Shown here piece by piece: positions 26,605-36,341 of a stretch of DNA of 64,000 nucleotides. The position numbers were made by a program, and so were the translations under genes. Numbering within the stretch: the first letter of the stretch is position 1; the number at the start of each line of letters is the position of its first letter. This DNA comes from Coprenecus sp902388455 (GTDB lineage Bacteria > Bacteroidota > Bacteroidia > Bacteroidales > UBA932): the NCBI GenBank assembly GCA_963931615.1, contig OZ007032.1, positions 1,302,001 through 1,366,000 on the forward strand, written 5' to 3'. The notes under the pieces were generated by a model. It made no database searches, was not told the origin of the DNA, and was given only the letters and a program-made list of their open reading frames with translations.

Positions 26605-27654
26605 TCACCTTTTGGAATAATGTTTGGAATCTCCCCATTGGCCCCAGCCGATGGGGATTTTCATTTCTCTCAGTTTCTGCTCCGTTCTAGATGAAGATAT
26701 AGCGGCATCCTCCCCCACTCCGGGCTTATTCTGATATATCTGGTAGTTTTCCCGGACTTCGGGGAGGGTAAGATTGGGCATAAGAACATTGGCCCCGGCC
26801 ATAATCGCCTTTTCACGTCCATAAGGGTCTATGGCCTGCATAGCCGTAGTCGCGGCGATATTGATATCCGGCATAAGCATACGCAGCAGAGCAACCATAC
26901 GGAGCGACAAATCCAGCCTCTCCGGCTGAGGGGCCAGCATTGAGCGGTACTGATACAATGGTGTTCCGGAATGTTCCAGATACGGTCCCATACCGCACAT
27001 ATCTATGTCCATCTTCTTGAAAAACAGCAAATCATCAGCAAGATGCGAGGTACTTTGAAACGGCAGGCCTATCATGACCCCTGTACCTACCTGATATCCG
27101 CACCGACGCAGGTCTACCAGAGCTTGTAAACGGGAATCATAGCTGTGATTTGCATCCAGGGGGTGAATCATCTCATATAATTCGCGGGAAGAGCTCTCTA
27201 TCCTAAGAAGATAACGATGAGCTCCAGCATCAAACCACTCCTTATACACTTCCAGCGGCTGTTCTCCAAGAGACAGTGTAATTCCAAGAGGCCAACGGCG
27301 CTTGATTTCCGACAAGACAGACGTTATCTTATCAACAAAAACCCTGTCCCGTCTCTCACCTCCCTGTATTACCAGAGAGCCATAGCCCTCACGGAATGCA
27401 AATTCAGCTGCTTTCAGCACATCCTCTGACGATATCTCATAACGGCCGGCATCATGATTGTCCCGACGGATACCGCAATACAGACAGTTCTTGCGGCATA
27501 TATTGGAGACTTCTACCAGACCGCGCAGATATACCTTTTCACCCACTGCTGCAAGCTTTACTTCATACGCAGCTTCTTTAAGAGCCTGCACCCGGTCAGG
27601 ATTCTTCTCCTCAAGCCAGGATATGAGCGATTCCCTGTCCAACTGAACATTCAT
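26605..27654 (-). CDS. hydE: [FeFe]-hydrogenase maturase HydE (radical SAM)
   Basis: Radical SAM enzyme involved in making the dithiolate/iron unit of the H-cluster. The cluster motif is Cys53-x3-Cys57-x2-Cys60 (ICRKNCLYC). Further family segments are GYGSLVIQGGE, LSLGEQPLEVYKEW, and the end motif LTLPEVRENYQIY. Start chosen at the ATG at 27654, which is preceded by GGAG three bases away; a TTG at 27663 is the alternative. 349 residues, normal for HydE. It lies directly downstream of hydF, so the two form an operon. HydG and the hydrogenase itself are not in this window. Confidence 0.92.
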   Translation of the reverse strand: MNVQLDRESLISWLEEKNPDRVQALKEAAYEVKLAAVGEKVYLRGLVEVSNICRKNCLYCGIRRDNHDAGRYEISSEDVLKAAEFAFREGYGSLVIQGGERRDRVFVDKITSVLSEIKRRWPLGITLSLGEQPLEVYKEWFDAGAHRYLLRIESSSRELYEMIHPLDANHSYDSRLQALVDLRRCGYQVGTGVMIGLPFQSTSHLADDLLFFKKMDIDMCGMGPYLEHSGTPLYQYRSMLAPQPERLDLSLRMVALLRMLMPDINIAATTAMQAIDPYGREKAIMAGANVLMPNLTLPEVRENYQIYQNKPGVGEDAAISSSRTEQKLREMKIPIGWGQWGDSKHYSKR

Positions 27655-27664
27655 AATCTCCAAT

Positions 27665-28894
27665 TTACCTTACCAGCAGAGGTTTAAGAGCCCTCTCATA
27701 TATTCCTTTCATATATGAAATCGCCATTCCGTAATTAGTCACCGGTATTCCTTCCTCCATAGCAGGTAAAAGTCTGGAATACAATTGTCTGCGAGTTATC
27801 ATACATCCTCCGCATTGCAGGACAAGAGAATAATCGGTAATCGGACGTGCTACACGGTCAAGACCGCCGACTACATCAAATGTAAGAGATTTACCAGTCC
27901 TCCGCCTCATCAACGCCGGAATCTTAACCCGCCCGATATCCTCGCAGGACGAGTGGTGTGAGCACGATTCCAGAATTAAGACACGGTCTCCGTCCTGAAG
28001 CCTGTCTATCATGGGAGTACCTTTGCAATATTGCTCAAAACAGCCTTTGCTCCGTGCCAGCAGCATACTGAAACTTGTCAGCGGCACTTCTTCCGGAACT
28101 ACAGATGCTACCTCTGAGAAAGCCTGACTGTCAGTCACCACCAGACTATACCCCTCACGGTTTCCATTATGGAACAGCACATCCAGTGATTGCGGCTGCA
28201 CAACAGTAACAAGCGCTCCTATATCCAGTAGGGAACGTATCGCGTTTACCTGCGGAAGAATCAGTCTGCCAGTAGGAGCCTCACTGTCTATCGGACACAC
28301 AAGCAATACCTTCTGACCGCATGAGACAATACCGTCGAACATAGGCTTCTCAAGCATTTGCGACCTGCTCACTCCAGCACGGACAGCATCCACAAGACAG
28401 CCTGACATCTTTCCGATTTCATCGGGACCGGCCACCGAAGAAAAATCCAGACACTCCACTCCAGGATACCGCTGATGGAGTTTTTCCCGCATTTCCTTAG
28501 AGATAACAGATTTATCCGACATACTGTGAATAATAACCACCGGCAGTGAATATCTGGCAAACTGCTCCATCAGCCTATCCTCTTCATCTCCGAACATATC
28601 CGCTGTAAAAAGCAGCAATGCAATATCTATCTGCCTTATCACCTCCTCCGTCCTGGCCACCCTCATCTCTCCGAGTTCGCCAGAATCATCTATACCGGCA
28701 GTATCTATAAAAACACATGGACCAAGACCGAATATCTCCATCCGCTTACGTACCGGATCAGTAGTTGTCCCAGGACGGTCTGATACTATCGAAACTTCCT
28801 GACCGACAACAGTATTGATTAACGAAGACTTACCGGTATTCCGCCTTCCGAATATACCTATGTTTACAGTTGCACTCATATTGTTAATTTTCAT
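27665..28894 (-). CDS. hydF: [FeFe]-hydrogenase maturase HydF (GTPase scaffold)
   Basis: Scaffold that assembles and hands over the 2Fe subcluster to HydA. N-terminal GTPase with P-loop GRRNTGKSSL, SDRPGTTTDPV and DTAGIDDSGE. The C-terminal cluster-binding region has the Cys-x-His of ESCSHHSSCED and CGGC in LQCGGCMITRRQLY, the HydF hallmark that separates it from other TrmE-Era-type GTPases. Start set at MKINNMSATV (28894); MSATV at 28879 is also possible. A TAnnTTTG-like box on the minus strand lies only a few bases upstream, so the leader is very short. Confidence 0.93.
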   Translation of the reverse strand: MKINNMSATVNIGIFGRRNTGKSSLINTVVGQEVSIVSDRPGTTTDPVRKRMEIFGLGPCVFIDTAGIDDSGELGEMRVARTEEVIRQIDIALLLFTADMFGDEEDRLMEQFARYSLPVVIIHSMSDKSVISKEMREKLHQRYPGVECLDFSSVAGPDEIGKMSGCLVDAVRAGVSRSQMLEKPMFDGIVSCGQKVLLVCPIDSEAPTGRLILPQVNAIRSLLDIGALVTVVQPQSLDVLFHNGNREGYSLVVTDSQAFSEVASVVPEEVPLTSFSMLLARSKGCFEQYCKGTPMIDRLQDGDRVLILESCSHHSSCEDIGRVKIPALMRRRTGKSLTFDVVGGLDRVARPITDYSLVLQCGGCMITRRQLYSRLLPAMEEGIPVTNYGMAISYMKGIYERALKPLLVR

Positions 28895-28928
28895 GGGGAC
28901 AAAAATATAAAATTTCAAAACAGTTTCT

Positions 28929-28936
28929 TATCTTTG
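28929..28936 (+). promoter_or_regulatory. -7 box (TATCTTTG) for the DUF6913-DUF368 operon
   Basis: Perfect TAnnTTTG match, 47 bp before the chosen ATG at 28983. It lies ahead of an in-frame ATG at 28941 that would be at the transcription start. Confidence 0.55.
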
Positions 28937-28982
28937 GCGGATGTTTGAATGTTTTCTGACAAGGATACTACAGAACAAAGCC

Positions 28983-29501
28983 ATGAGGAAAGTTTCCCGT
29001 CCCCATGTGGGGAAGTATATTCCTCTCAACGCGGCTCATAGAATCGGATTCATAGTAAATGCCGAGAACCCTGGTTCATCTCAAGCCGTCAGCATAATTG
29101 AAAAAGAGTTGCAAAAGCTGAATATTGAGTATCATGGCATCTGTGTGGATATGCGGAAAAAAAAATCAGGAGAGTCCGGGATTACGCCGTCTCCTGCACT
29201 GTGCATGATTCAGAGAAAAGATATCAACTGGTACGGACTTCCGCATGAGAACCGTATCAGCGGATTTCTCCAGAAACCTTATGATATCCTGATAGACCTG
29301 ACCCAGGATAAAAGAATATTTGCTGCAGACTATATACTGGCAAGTACAGAGGCTTCTTTCAGAATAAGTATCTCGGCTATAAACTCTTCTCCTTGCGACA
29401 TGACTGTCTCGTCCGGAGACGGTCCCGGGACGGAAAGTCCGGACATTCTTCTGAAAAACATTTTAATTTATCTTACAACAATACACACTGATTCAAAATG
29501 A
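28983..29501 (+). CDS. DUF6913-like protein of unknown function
   Basis: 172 residues, no signal peptide. Recognised only as the Bacteroidetes family that resembles DUF6913: HRIGFIVNAENPGSS near the N-terminus, then IEKELQKLNIEYHGICVD, INWYGLP and ILIDLTQDKRI. The layout of short strands and helices suggests a small alpha/beta fold. The ATG at 28983 is preferred because the upstream in-frame ATG at 28941 sits about where transcription should start. It overlaps the next gene by 4 bp (ATGA), so translation is coupled with the DUF368 transporter. Confidence 0.65.
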   Translation: MRKVSRPHVGKYIPLNAAHRIGFIVNAENPGSSQAVSIIEKELQKLNIEYHGICVDMRKKKSGESGITPSPALCMIQRKDINWYGLPHENRISGFLQKPYDILIDLTQDKRIFAADYILASTEASFRISISAINSSPCDMTVSSGDGPGTESPDILLKNILIYLTTIHTDSK

Positions 29502-30424
29502 GAAAGTTTTCTTCCTACGCAATGATCACCGTCAAGGGGATCGGGATGGGCGCCGCAGATGTCATTCCCGGAGTATCCGGAGGAACCATCGCCTTCCTGA
29601 CAGGCATCTACGAGGAATTGCTCAATTCTATCAAATCCATCAACACCAAAGCTTTCAAACTGCTTTTTACCGGCAGGATCGGCCAGTTCTGGAGACACAT
29701 CAACGGGACTTTCCTGTTCTCTCTGATTCTGGGCATAGCCATCAGCTTTTTCTCACTCGCCAAGCTCATGCAGTACCTAATGGCCAACGAGCCCATCCCC
29801 CTGTGGTCCTTCTTCTTCGGTCTCATTATAGCCTCTGCAATACTGATTCTCAAGGATATAGATTTAACTAAAATAAAAAACATCATCGCCCTGCTGCTTG
29901 GAATTGCTGCCGGGGCCGCAATATGTCTGGTATCTCCTACTGAAACCCCAAACCATCTGTGGTTCATCTTCCTGTGCGGAGCCATCGCTATCTGCGCCAT
30001 GATTTTGCCCGGAATCTCAGGCAGCTTCATTCTCCTGCTCCTTGGCAAGTACGAATATATGCTGAAGGCTCTCACTGACTTTAACATAGTCCTGATTCTA
30101 GTATTCGTCGCAGGTGCGGCCATAGGCATCGTATCCTTCTCTCATTTTCTCTCATGGCTGCTGAAAAAATATCATGTCACCACTATCTCTGCCCTGGCAG
30201 GAATCATGATAGGTTCTCTCGTCAAGGTATGGCCGTGGCAGCTTCAGATAGGAGAAGTATCCCGTCCCGTGATGCCATTCCAGCCGAATCTGGAGCCACT
30301 GTTCTCCGGACACATCGGTCTGGCCGTAACCTTCGCGCTTATCGGCGTCGCACTGGTTCTTGTCCTGGAACTCACAGCTGCCCGGATGCAGAAGAAAAGA
30401 GAATCTGAAGAAAAAAATTGTTAA
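29498..30424 (+). CDS. DUF368 membrane protein, PopT-like undecaprenyl-phosphate translocase
   Basis: Polytopic inner-membrane protein of 308 residues with about eight hydrophobic segments. The family signature is GMGAADVIPGVSGGTIAFLTG near the N-terminus (conserved GxADVIPGVSGGT), repeated in the second half as MILPGISGSFILLLLGKYE. DUF368 proteins (PopT) have been shown in other bacteria to return undecaprenyl phosphate to the cytoplasmic side, which supports wall and O-antigen synthesis. Role here is by family only. It is followed by the TamB gene, so the two envelope genes may be read together. Confidence 0.85.
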   Translation: MRKFSSYAMITVKGIGMGAADVIPGVSGGTIAFLTGIYEELLNSIKSINTKAFKLLFTGRIGQFWRHINGTFLFSLILGIAISFFSLAKLMQYLMANEPIPLWSFFFGLIIASAILILKDIDLTKIKNIIALLLGIAAGAAICLVSPTETPNHLWFIFLCGAIAICAMILPGISGSFILLLLGKYEYMLKALTDFNIVLILVFVAGAAIGIVSFSHFLSWLLKKYHVTTISALAGIMIGSLVKVWPWQLQIGEVSRPVMPFQPNLEPLFSGHIGLAVTFALIGVALVLVLELTAARMQKKRESEEKNC

Positions 30425-30429
30425 CTTTG
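30422..30429 (+). promoter_or_regulatory. -7 box (TAACTTTG) upstream of tamB
   Basis: TAnnTTTG match overlapping the end of the DUF368 gene. It would put transcription start near 30435, after which no ATG is found in the TamB frame before 30518. Confidence 0.35.
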
Positions 30430-30517
30430 AAAGTTAGTAAAAAACGCCATCAGGACTTTCAGAAAAATACTAGCCGGTCTGCTGATTCTCATCTGCATCG
30501 CACCTGTTGCAGGCTAT

Positions 30518-33500
30518 GTGGCCCTGCAGTTTCCCCAGCTGCAGACCCGCATAGCCCGACGGGCTGTCTCATCCCTGGAAGAACACCTGCACGGCAATAT
30601 AGAGATTGACAGAATAGCCATAGTGTTCATAAACAAAGTGATGGCCTATGGCATATCCATCACCGGAGAGCAAGGAGACACTCTTGCCTCCCTGGACAAG
30701 CTGTCCGTATCCATTTCACCAAAGAACCTGCTGCGCGGACAACTCCATTTCAACCGCATATTTCTTCAGGACGGATGTTTCAACCTTATCCAGGAGGGTC
30801 AGGCGCACAATAACATCAACCGCATTTTCAACATTCAGCCAAAGCCGGACTCACTCAAGAAACCGTTCAGCATACCGGACATGACTATTGACGAGATTAC
30901 ACTCCGCAACATGTCTTTCTCCATGTCCAACCCTCCGGCGGACACTATTCCTAAAGCAGACGGCTGCATTAACTTTAAAAATCTGGAACTAAGAAACATC
31001 AGCGCCAGAATAAACAGAATTTCCATTGAGAGCAACACTATATCGTGCAGGATCAGGGACCTGAGCTGCATCGACCGTTGCGGCTACGGAATAGAATCCC
31101 TAAGCGGAACATTCTCGCTTGACAGCAACGAATCCAGGCTGGATAATCTGCATCTGGTCGACTCCTGGTCAGAAATCAACGCAGATTACATATCCTTTGG
31201 ATACAACAGCGGCAAGGATCTCAATGATTTCATCCACAAAATACGGCTGGGCGCAGACCTGCGCAACAGTGTACTGGACTTCAGAAGTATCGGTGTCTTC
31301 GCTGAAAGCCTGAGAGACAACCACCTGCGTCTGAGCCTGAACGGTAAAATCAGTGGTCCAGTATCAGAACTGAGTACCTACGACCTTGAAGTATCATCAG
31401 AAAACAGCACTTCCCTGCGTATGAGTGCAGTCATTACCGGACTTCCGGATATACGGAACACGCATTTCAACATGACTCTCAAACATGTCTCCACCTCCTC
31501 TCCGGAGCTGTCGGACATCATTTCTGCATTCAGCGGCAAGAAAAACAACATCGGCACTTTCCTTCCTGACAAAAATTTTTCTTTGACCGGCATAGCCTAC
31601 GGCAGTATGGCGGACCTGTATAGCATCGGGACTTTGAACTCCGGAATAGGTTCCGTCACCTATGAAGCAGAGTTCGAAGACATGGGGAACAGTTCAAACA
31701 GGATATCCTCAAACATTTGGGTAGACAGCCTTGACATCGGAGACATCCTGAACAACAGCACTTTCGGAGATATCAGCCTGGATGCCAGCCTAAATGCTGA
31801 AATACGCACTCCAGAGGCCGGAGGCCTGAGAGCCAGTATCGAGAAAATGAACATAAGTTCCTTGACGGTCAAAGAGCATGAATACAAGAACATCTCTGTA
31901 TCCGGAGGACTTGAAGGGAATACTGCTGATATCAGACTGCTCAGTCATGAAAAGGCGTTTCCGGCGATGTTTCAAAGTATTATCAACCTTCGCGAAGGAG
32001 AACAAAAAGGTCTTGAGAGAATCAGGATATACCTTGACATACCCTATGCAGATCTTCTGGACATGAATCTGGTCCATGAGGGCTCCACGGCAACGGCCGG
32101 TGTTACAGCCAAGGCTGACCTGCAGCTCACCGGCAACAGTATTCTGGGAAATGTTCTTCTGGACAATATAAGCTACTCCAATGACAACGGTCAATACCAC
32201 ATTGACTCTATATACGTCCGGTCAGCCCTGTCTGAAAACCGTCATACAGTAACATTACGCTCCCCATTCCTTCAAGCCGGCTACACGAGCACAGATTCTC
32301 CAGTCAGACTTATTGACAGACTGAAATATTCTATCAGCCGGCCCGCCCTGGAAAGACTGCTGACCATCGATTCCTCAAAAATATCCGGAGAAAACGGATA
32401 TTACAACTTTCATCTGCAGACTTATGACATGTCGCAGATATGCGACATCATTATGCCCGGACTGCACATTGCCGACAGCACCACTGTTGACTTGATGCTG
32501 GATAAGAACAACCTTCTGGATTTCAAGGTTCAGTCCTCAAGTATCGCTTTCAGAAATAAAAAAGGAAGCGACTGTACCATAAACGACATCCTTCTCAATG
32601 CAGGCAACAGGGACGCAGAAGTGAAAGGGAATCTGGCTATAGGACGGATCCTGCTTGGAAACATAACGCTGGACAACACAGTCCTTTCTCTTTCAGAGAA
32701 CGGACAGGAAATGCTCATGCGGCTGGGATACAACAATGCTGACAGCACCTGGCTCAACCTCACAGCCAACATAAACGCATGGAAAAATTCTTCAGGACAA
32801 CTGATGGCGGAAATAGCCATAGACAGTTCGGCTATGAATATCCGCAATCATAGCTGGGTACTATCACCGACATTCCTCAGCATAGGGCCAAGGGAATATA
32901 CAATCAATGGCTTCGGCCTCTTCAGCGCACAGGACTCTCTGCGGATAAACGGTTCCATCTCCGATAATCCGGAAAGCGCACTGTCCCTCCGGCTGGCAAA
33001 TCTCAATCTGGACCTTCTCAACTCATTCACCACCTCGGATCTGGACATTCAGGGAAGACTCTCCGGCGAGGTGGACCTGTTCAACTTTTTCAGCGGAATG
33101 GGCGCAAATATGGAGATAAGCGGCAAAGGTCTGAAACTAAAGGGAGAGGAGTTGGGCGAAATTTCCATACTCAGTCGCAGAGATTTAGCTCGAAACAGAT
33201 TCAACTTATTAATCAACAATTACATACATGGAGAGAATCCCATCAACATCAGCGGTTATTTCATTCCGGGCCGCAACTATCTAGATGCCGACCTCCGTCT
33301 CGAAAATTTCAGTCTGACAACCATATCTCCATTCCTGGCAGACATAATGGACATTTCCGGCGGCTATATATCCGGGGACATAGGTGCCACAGGGCAACTG
33401 GACATGCTGATGCTGAGCAGTGAGAACAGTCACATCGACTCCATGGCCGTTACCCCCGTTTTCACCCAGGTTCCATATATCGTAAGCGGTCCCATTACCA

Positions 33501-35092
33501 TGAGCCGCCAACGGATAGAGCTGGACAGCCTTTCCATTACAGATCCGGACGGAGCTACTGCCATGCTCGCAGGCAGTATCACTCATGATTTTTTCAAGAA
33601 TATCTATCTGGATGCCAATCTTAACTTTAATGAATTTCAGGTTCTCAACACTCAGGAAATACACAACGAAAAATTTTACGGCACAGCCTATGCATCCGGG
33701 CAGGTAGGCCTCTCCGGATTCACTGACAACCTTCAGATAGACGCCCAGGTCACCACTGCGGGGAACTCGTCCCTTCACATCCCTCTGTCCTCATCATCTT
33801 CCGCCTCCACAACAGACCTGATATCCTATACGGATTTCAGGCTTCCGGCAGACAGCACTGTTCTGCCTGCCGATATAGAAGGTACTGAGCATATAAGACA
33901 CAGGGGAAATATAGAAATACGCGCGACTGCAGGAGTAACATCCGGCACAGAACTTCAGATAGAGATTGATAAACAGCTGGGAGACATCTTAAGATGCAAT
34001 GGAAACGGGAATATCAACCTTACCCTCAATCCCTCACGTAACATCATGGATCTCAGGGGTGATTACACCATCAATGAAGGAAGTCTCCACTATACTCTCT
34101 ACATGCAGTCCCGCGACTTCACCATCAATGAAGGAGGAACAATAGCTTTCAACGGAGACCTGAAGAACACCAATCTGAACGTAGGTGCAACCTACAGCAC
34201 CAAAGCATCCATATCAACCCTCATAGCCGACACCACATCCGTGGGCAACCGCCGCAACGTCAACTGCGGCATCCAGATCCAGGGCTCCCTGACCAACCCC
34301 GAACTCTCATTCTCCATTGATATCCCGGACCTGGATCCTATCACCAAAGGCCGTGTGGAAAGCGCACTCAGCACCCCGGATAAGGTACAGAAACAATTCA
34401 TGGCACTGCTGATATCCGGCAGCTTTGTACCTGACGAGCAGTCCGGCATCATAAATAACTCCACGATTCTATACTCCAACGCCAGCGAGATGCTTTCCAA
34501 CCAATTCAACAACATATTCCGACAACTGGATATACCGCTGGACCTCGGTCTCAACTATCAGCCTGGCGGCAGCAATGGAAGCTGGGGAATGTTCGATGTT
34601 GCCGTATCCTACCAGGCATTCAACAACAGACTGATAATCAATGGAAATGTCGGCAACGACGAAACTTCTTCAAACTGGGCGGGAGACTTTGATGCCGAGA
34701 TAAAAGTCGACCGCCAGGGCAAACTGCGCGTCACCCTGTTCACCCGCTCCGCAGACTCCTATTCCAACTATCTGGACAATACCCAGCGCAGTGGCTTCGG
34801 TGTCACCTACCAGGACGAGTTCGACACATTCGGGGACTTTTGGAGAAACATATTCTTCACCCGAAAACGCAGGGAACAGTATGAGCTCCAACAGCTTCGA
34901 AAAGCGGAGGAAGAACTTGAAAAAGAAGCTGCAGAAGCCAATATAGTCAAAGAGGAGATACTTCGTCCCAGGGAAAATCCCATGAACTTTCTCGAAGAGA
35001 CCGGCTCCGTTGAATATCAGGAGCAGGAACAGGAAAACCAGATATACTACTACAAGGAAGAAGAGGAAGAAGAGACCGTCAGGGCAGAATGA
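30518..35092 (+). CDS. tamB: TamB-like protein (DUF490), start uncertain
   Basis: Large (about 1524 residues from the GTG) periplasm-spanning protein of the AsmA/TamB superfamily, which bridges inner and outer membranes and is implicated in phospholipid transport and outer-membrane protein assembly. The N-terminal membrane helix characteristic of the family lies upstream of the first usable start: the frame is open from 30431 and codes a hydrophobic segment (LLILICIAPVAGYVA) before the GTG at 30518. The C-terminal DUF490 domain is intact, with LTNPELSFSID, MALLISGSFV and IFRQLDIPLDLGLNY. The tail is very acidic with Glu-rich runs. The true start is discussed in the findings. Confidence 0.88.
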   Translation: MALQFPQLQTRIARRAVSSLEEHLHGNIEIDRIAIVFINKVMAYGISITGEQGDTLASLDKLSVSISPKNLLRGQLHFNRIFLQDGCFNLIQEGQAHNNINRIFNIQPKPDSLKKPFSIPDMTIDEITLRNMSFSMSNPPADTIPKADGCINFKNLELRNISARINRISIESNTISCRIRDLSCIDRCGYGIESLSGTFSLDSNESRLDNLHLVDSWSEINADYISFGYNSGKDLNDFIHKIRLGADLRNSVLDFRSIGVFAESLRDNHLRLSLNGKISGPVSELSTYDLEVSSENSTSLRMSAVITGLPDIRNTHFNMTLKHVSTSSPELSDIISAFSGKKNNIGTFLPDKNFSLTGIAYGSMADLYSIGTLNSGIGSVTYEAEFEDMGNSSNRISSNIWVDSLDIGDILNNSTFGDISLDASLNAEIRTPEAGGLRASIEKMNISSLTVKEHEYKNISVSGGLEGNTADIRLLSHEKAFPAMFQSIINLREGEQKGLERIRIYLDIPYADLLDMNLVHEGSTATAGVTAKADLQLTGNSILGNVLLDNISYSNDNGQYHIDSIYVRSALSENRHTVTLRSPFLQAGYTSTDSPVRLIDRLKYSISRPALERLLTIDSSKISGENGYYNFHLQTYDMSQICDIIMPGLHIADSTTVDLMLDKNNLLDFKVQSSSIAFRNKKGSDCTINDILLNAGNRDAEVKGNLAIGRILLGNITLDNTVLSLSENGQEMLMRLGYNNADSTWLNLTANINAWKNSSGQLMAEIAIDSSAMNIRNHSWVLSPTFLSIGPREYTINGFGLFSAQDSLRINGSISDNPESALSLRLANLNLDLLNSFTTSDLDIQGRLSGEVDLFNFFSGMGANMEISGKGLKLKGEELGEISILSRRDLARNRFNLLINNYIHGENPINISGYFIPGRNYLDADLRLENFSLTTISPFLADIMDISGGYISGDIGATGQLDMLMLSSENSHIDSMAVTPVFTQVPYIVSGPITMSRQRIELDSLSITDPDGATAMLAGSITHDFFKNIYLDANLNFNEFQVLNTQEIHNEKFYGTAYASGQVGLSGFTDNLQIDAQVTTAGNSSLHIPLSSSSSASTTDLISYTDFRLPADSTVLPADIEGTEHIRHRGNIEIRATAGVTSGTELQIEIDKQLGDILRCNGNGNINLTLNPSRNIMDLRGDYTINEGSLHYTLYMQSRDFTINEGGTIAFNGDLKNTNLNVGATYSTKASISTLIADTTSVGNRRNVNCGIQIQGSLTNPELSFSIDIPDLDPITKGRVESALSTPDKVQKQFMALLISGSFVPDEQSGIINNSTILYSNASEMLSNQFNNIFRQLDIPLDLGLNYQPGGSNGSWGMFDVAVSYQAFNNRLIINGNVGNDETSSNWAGDFDAEIKVDRQGKLRVTLFTRSADSYSNYLDNTQRSGFGVTYQDEFDTFGDFWRNIFFTRKRREQYELQQLRKAEEELEKEAAEANIVKEEILRPRENPMNFLEETGSVEYQEQEQENQIYYYKEEEEEETVRAE

Positions 35093-36341
35093 CCTTGACA
35101 ACCTTCCCTATCAGAGCCTTGTCATAAGGCATCTCCACTTTTATGTAATTGCGCGTGTATCCGGCCATCTTCCCGTCCTTGGACTTGCTCTCGAAAAGCA
35201 CTTCCTCCGTCCTTCCGCTGTTCTCCCTGCAGAACTCCGCATGCAGGCGCCCGCACATCTCCTCCAGTATCTCCACACGCGAGGTCTTCACATTCTCCGG
35301 AATCTGGTCCGGCATCCCGGCCGCAGGAGTACCTCTTCTGCGGGAATAAGGGAAGACGTGGATAAATGCGGGACGGATCTCCTCCAGAAAATCATACGTG
35401 GCCCGGAAATCCTCCTCCGTCTCCCCGGGAAATCCCACTATCACGTCTATTCCGAAAAATACATGATCGATATGACTGCGGATCAGTTCTATCTTCCTGC
35501 GGAAATCCTCTGTCCTGTACCGCCTTCCCATCCGGCTGAGTATCCGGTCGCAGCCCGACTGCAGGGGGATGTGGAAATGCGGGAGGAACTTGGTCCCGGA
35601 GGCAATCCACTCCACTATCTCCGGAGTCAGTAGATTGGGCTCAATGGAGGAAATTCGGTAACGGTCAATGCCTTCCACCGCATTCAGGCCCCGCAGCAGG
35701 GAGAGGAAGCTCTCCCCCGTCTTACGCCCGTAATCCCCGGTATTGACCCCCGTCAGGACTATCTCCACTATGCCGGAAGCAGCTATCTCCCGGGCCTGCT
35801 CCAGCAGCAGGGCCGAAGGAAGGCTCCGGCTACCTCCGCGGGCATAGGGGACAGTGCAGTAAGAGCATTTGTAGTCACAGCCGTCCTGGATCTTGAGGAA
35901 AGCCCTGGTCCTCTCCCCCGTAGAGTACGCGGGGAAAATATTGTCCACCGAGTCTATGTCGCAGATCTCCACTCTCTGAGGAGCCTTCCCGCGGCCTCCG
36001 GCGGCCAGCAGACGCTCCACCTCGTCCACCACCAGTCCCTTGCTGCGGGCTCCCAGGACGATGTCCACTCCTTCCAGAGCGGCTATCTCCTCCCCTCTCA
36101 GCTGGGCGTAGCAGCCCACAACAGCGATCAGGGCCCCGGGAGAGCGGCGGTGGAGGCGGCGGATGAGGTTGCGGTCCTTCTTGTCGCTGTGCTCTGTCAC
36201 CGAACAGGTATTGACCACGTAGATATCCGCCTCCGAGGTGGAAGGCACCACCTCATAGCCCCTCAGGGCAAATTCCCGGGCTATCGTGGAGCTCTCGGCA
36301 TAGTTCAGCTTGCAGCCGAGGGTGTGTACGGCCACTCTCAT
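35079..36341 (-). CDS. mtaB: tRNA t6A37 methylthiotransferase MtaB
   Basis: Radical SAM enzyme that turns t6A37 into ms2t6A37 in ANN-decoding tRNAs. N-terminal UPF0004 domain with three cluster cysteines (TLGCKLNYAES, VNTCSVTEHSDKKD, VVGCYAQL), radical SAM motif CDYKCSYCTVPYARG (about residue 155), and a C-terminal TRAM-like domain. KLNYAES and the Val-Pro-Tyr-Ala-Arg-Gly context fit MtaB better than MiaB. 420 residues. It overlaps folB by 4 bp, and its 3' end overlaps the convergent tamB by 14 bp. Last gene of a three-gene operon with folB and a methyltransferase. Confidence 0.92.
   Translation of the reverse strand: MRVAVHTLGCKLNYAESSTIAREFALRGYEVVPSTSEADIYVVNTCSVTEHSDKKDRNLIRRLHRRSPGALIAVVGCYAQLRGEEIAALEGVDIVLGARSKGLVVDEVERLLAAGGRGKAPQRVEICDIDSVDNIFPAYSTGERTRAFLKIQDGCDYKCSYCTVPYARGGSRSLPSALLLEQAREIAASGIVEIVLTGVNTGDYGRKTGESFLSLLRGLNAVEGIDRYRISSIEPNLLTPEIVEWIASGTKFLPHFHIPLQSGCDRILSRMGRRYRTEDFRRKIELIRSHIDHVFFGIDVIVGFPGETEEDFRATYDFLEEIRPAFIHVFPYSRRRGTPAAGMPDQIPENVKTSRVEILEEMCGRLHAEFCRENSGRTEEVLFESKSKDGKMAGYTRNYIKVEMPYDKALIGKVVKVILP

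Noticed and set aside
26620..26660. CCCCAT/ATGGGG hairpin as terminator of the exported operon
   Set aside because: A short 6-bp stem lying inside the hydE coding sequence with a poor T-run; could be chance.
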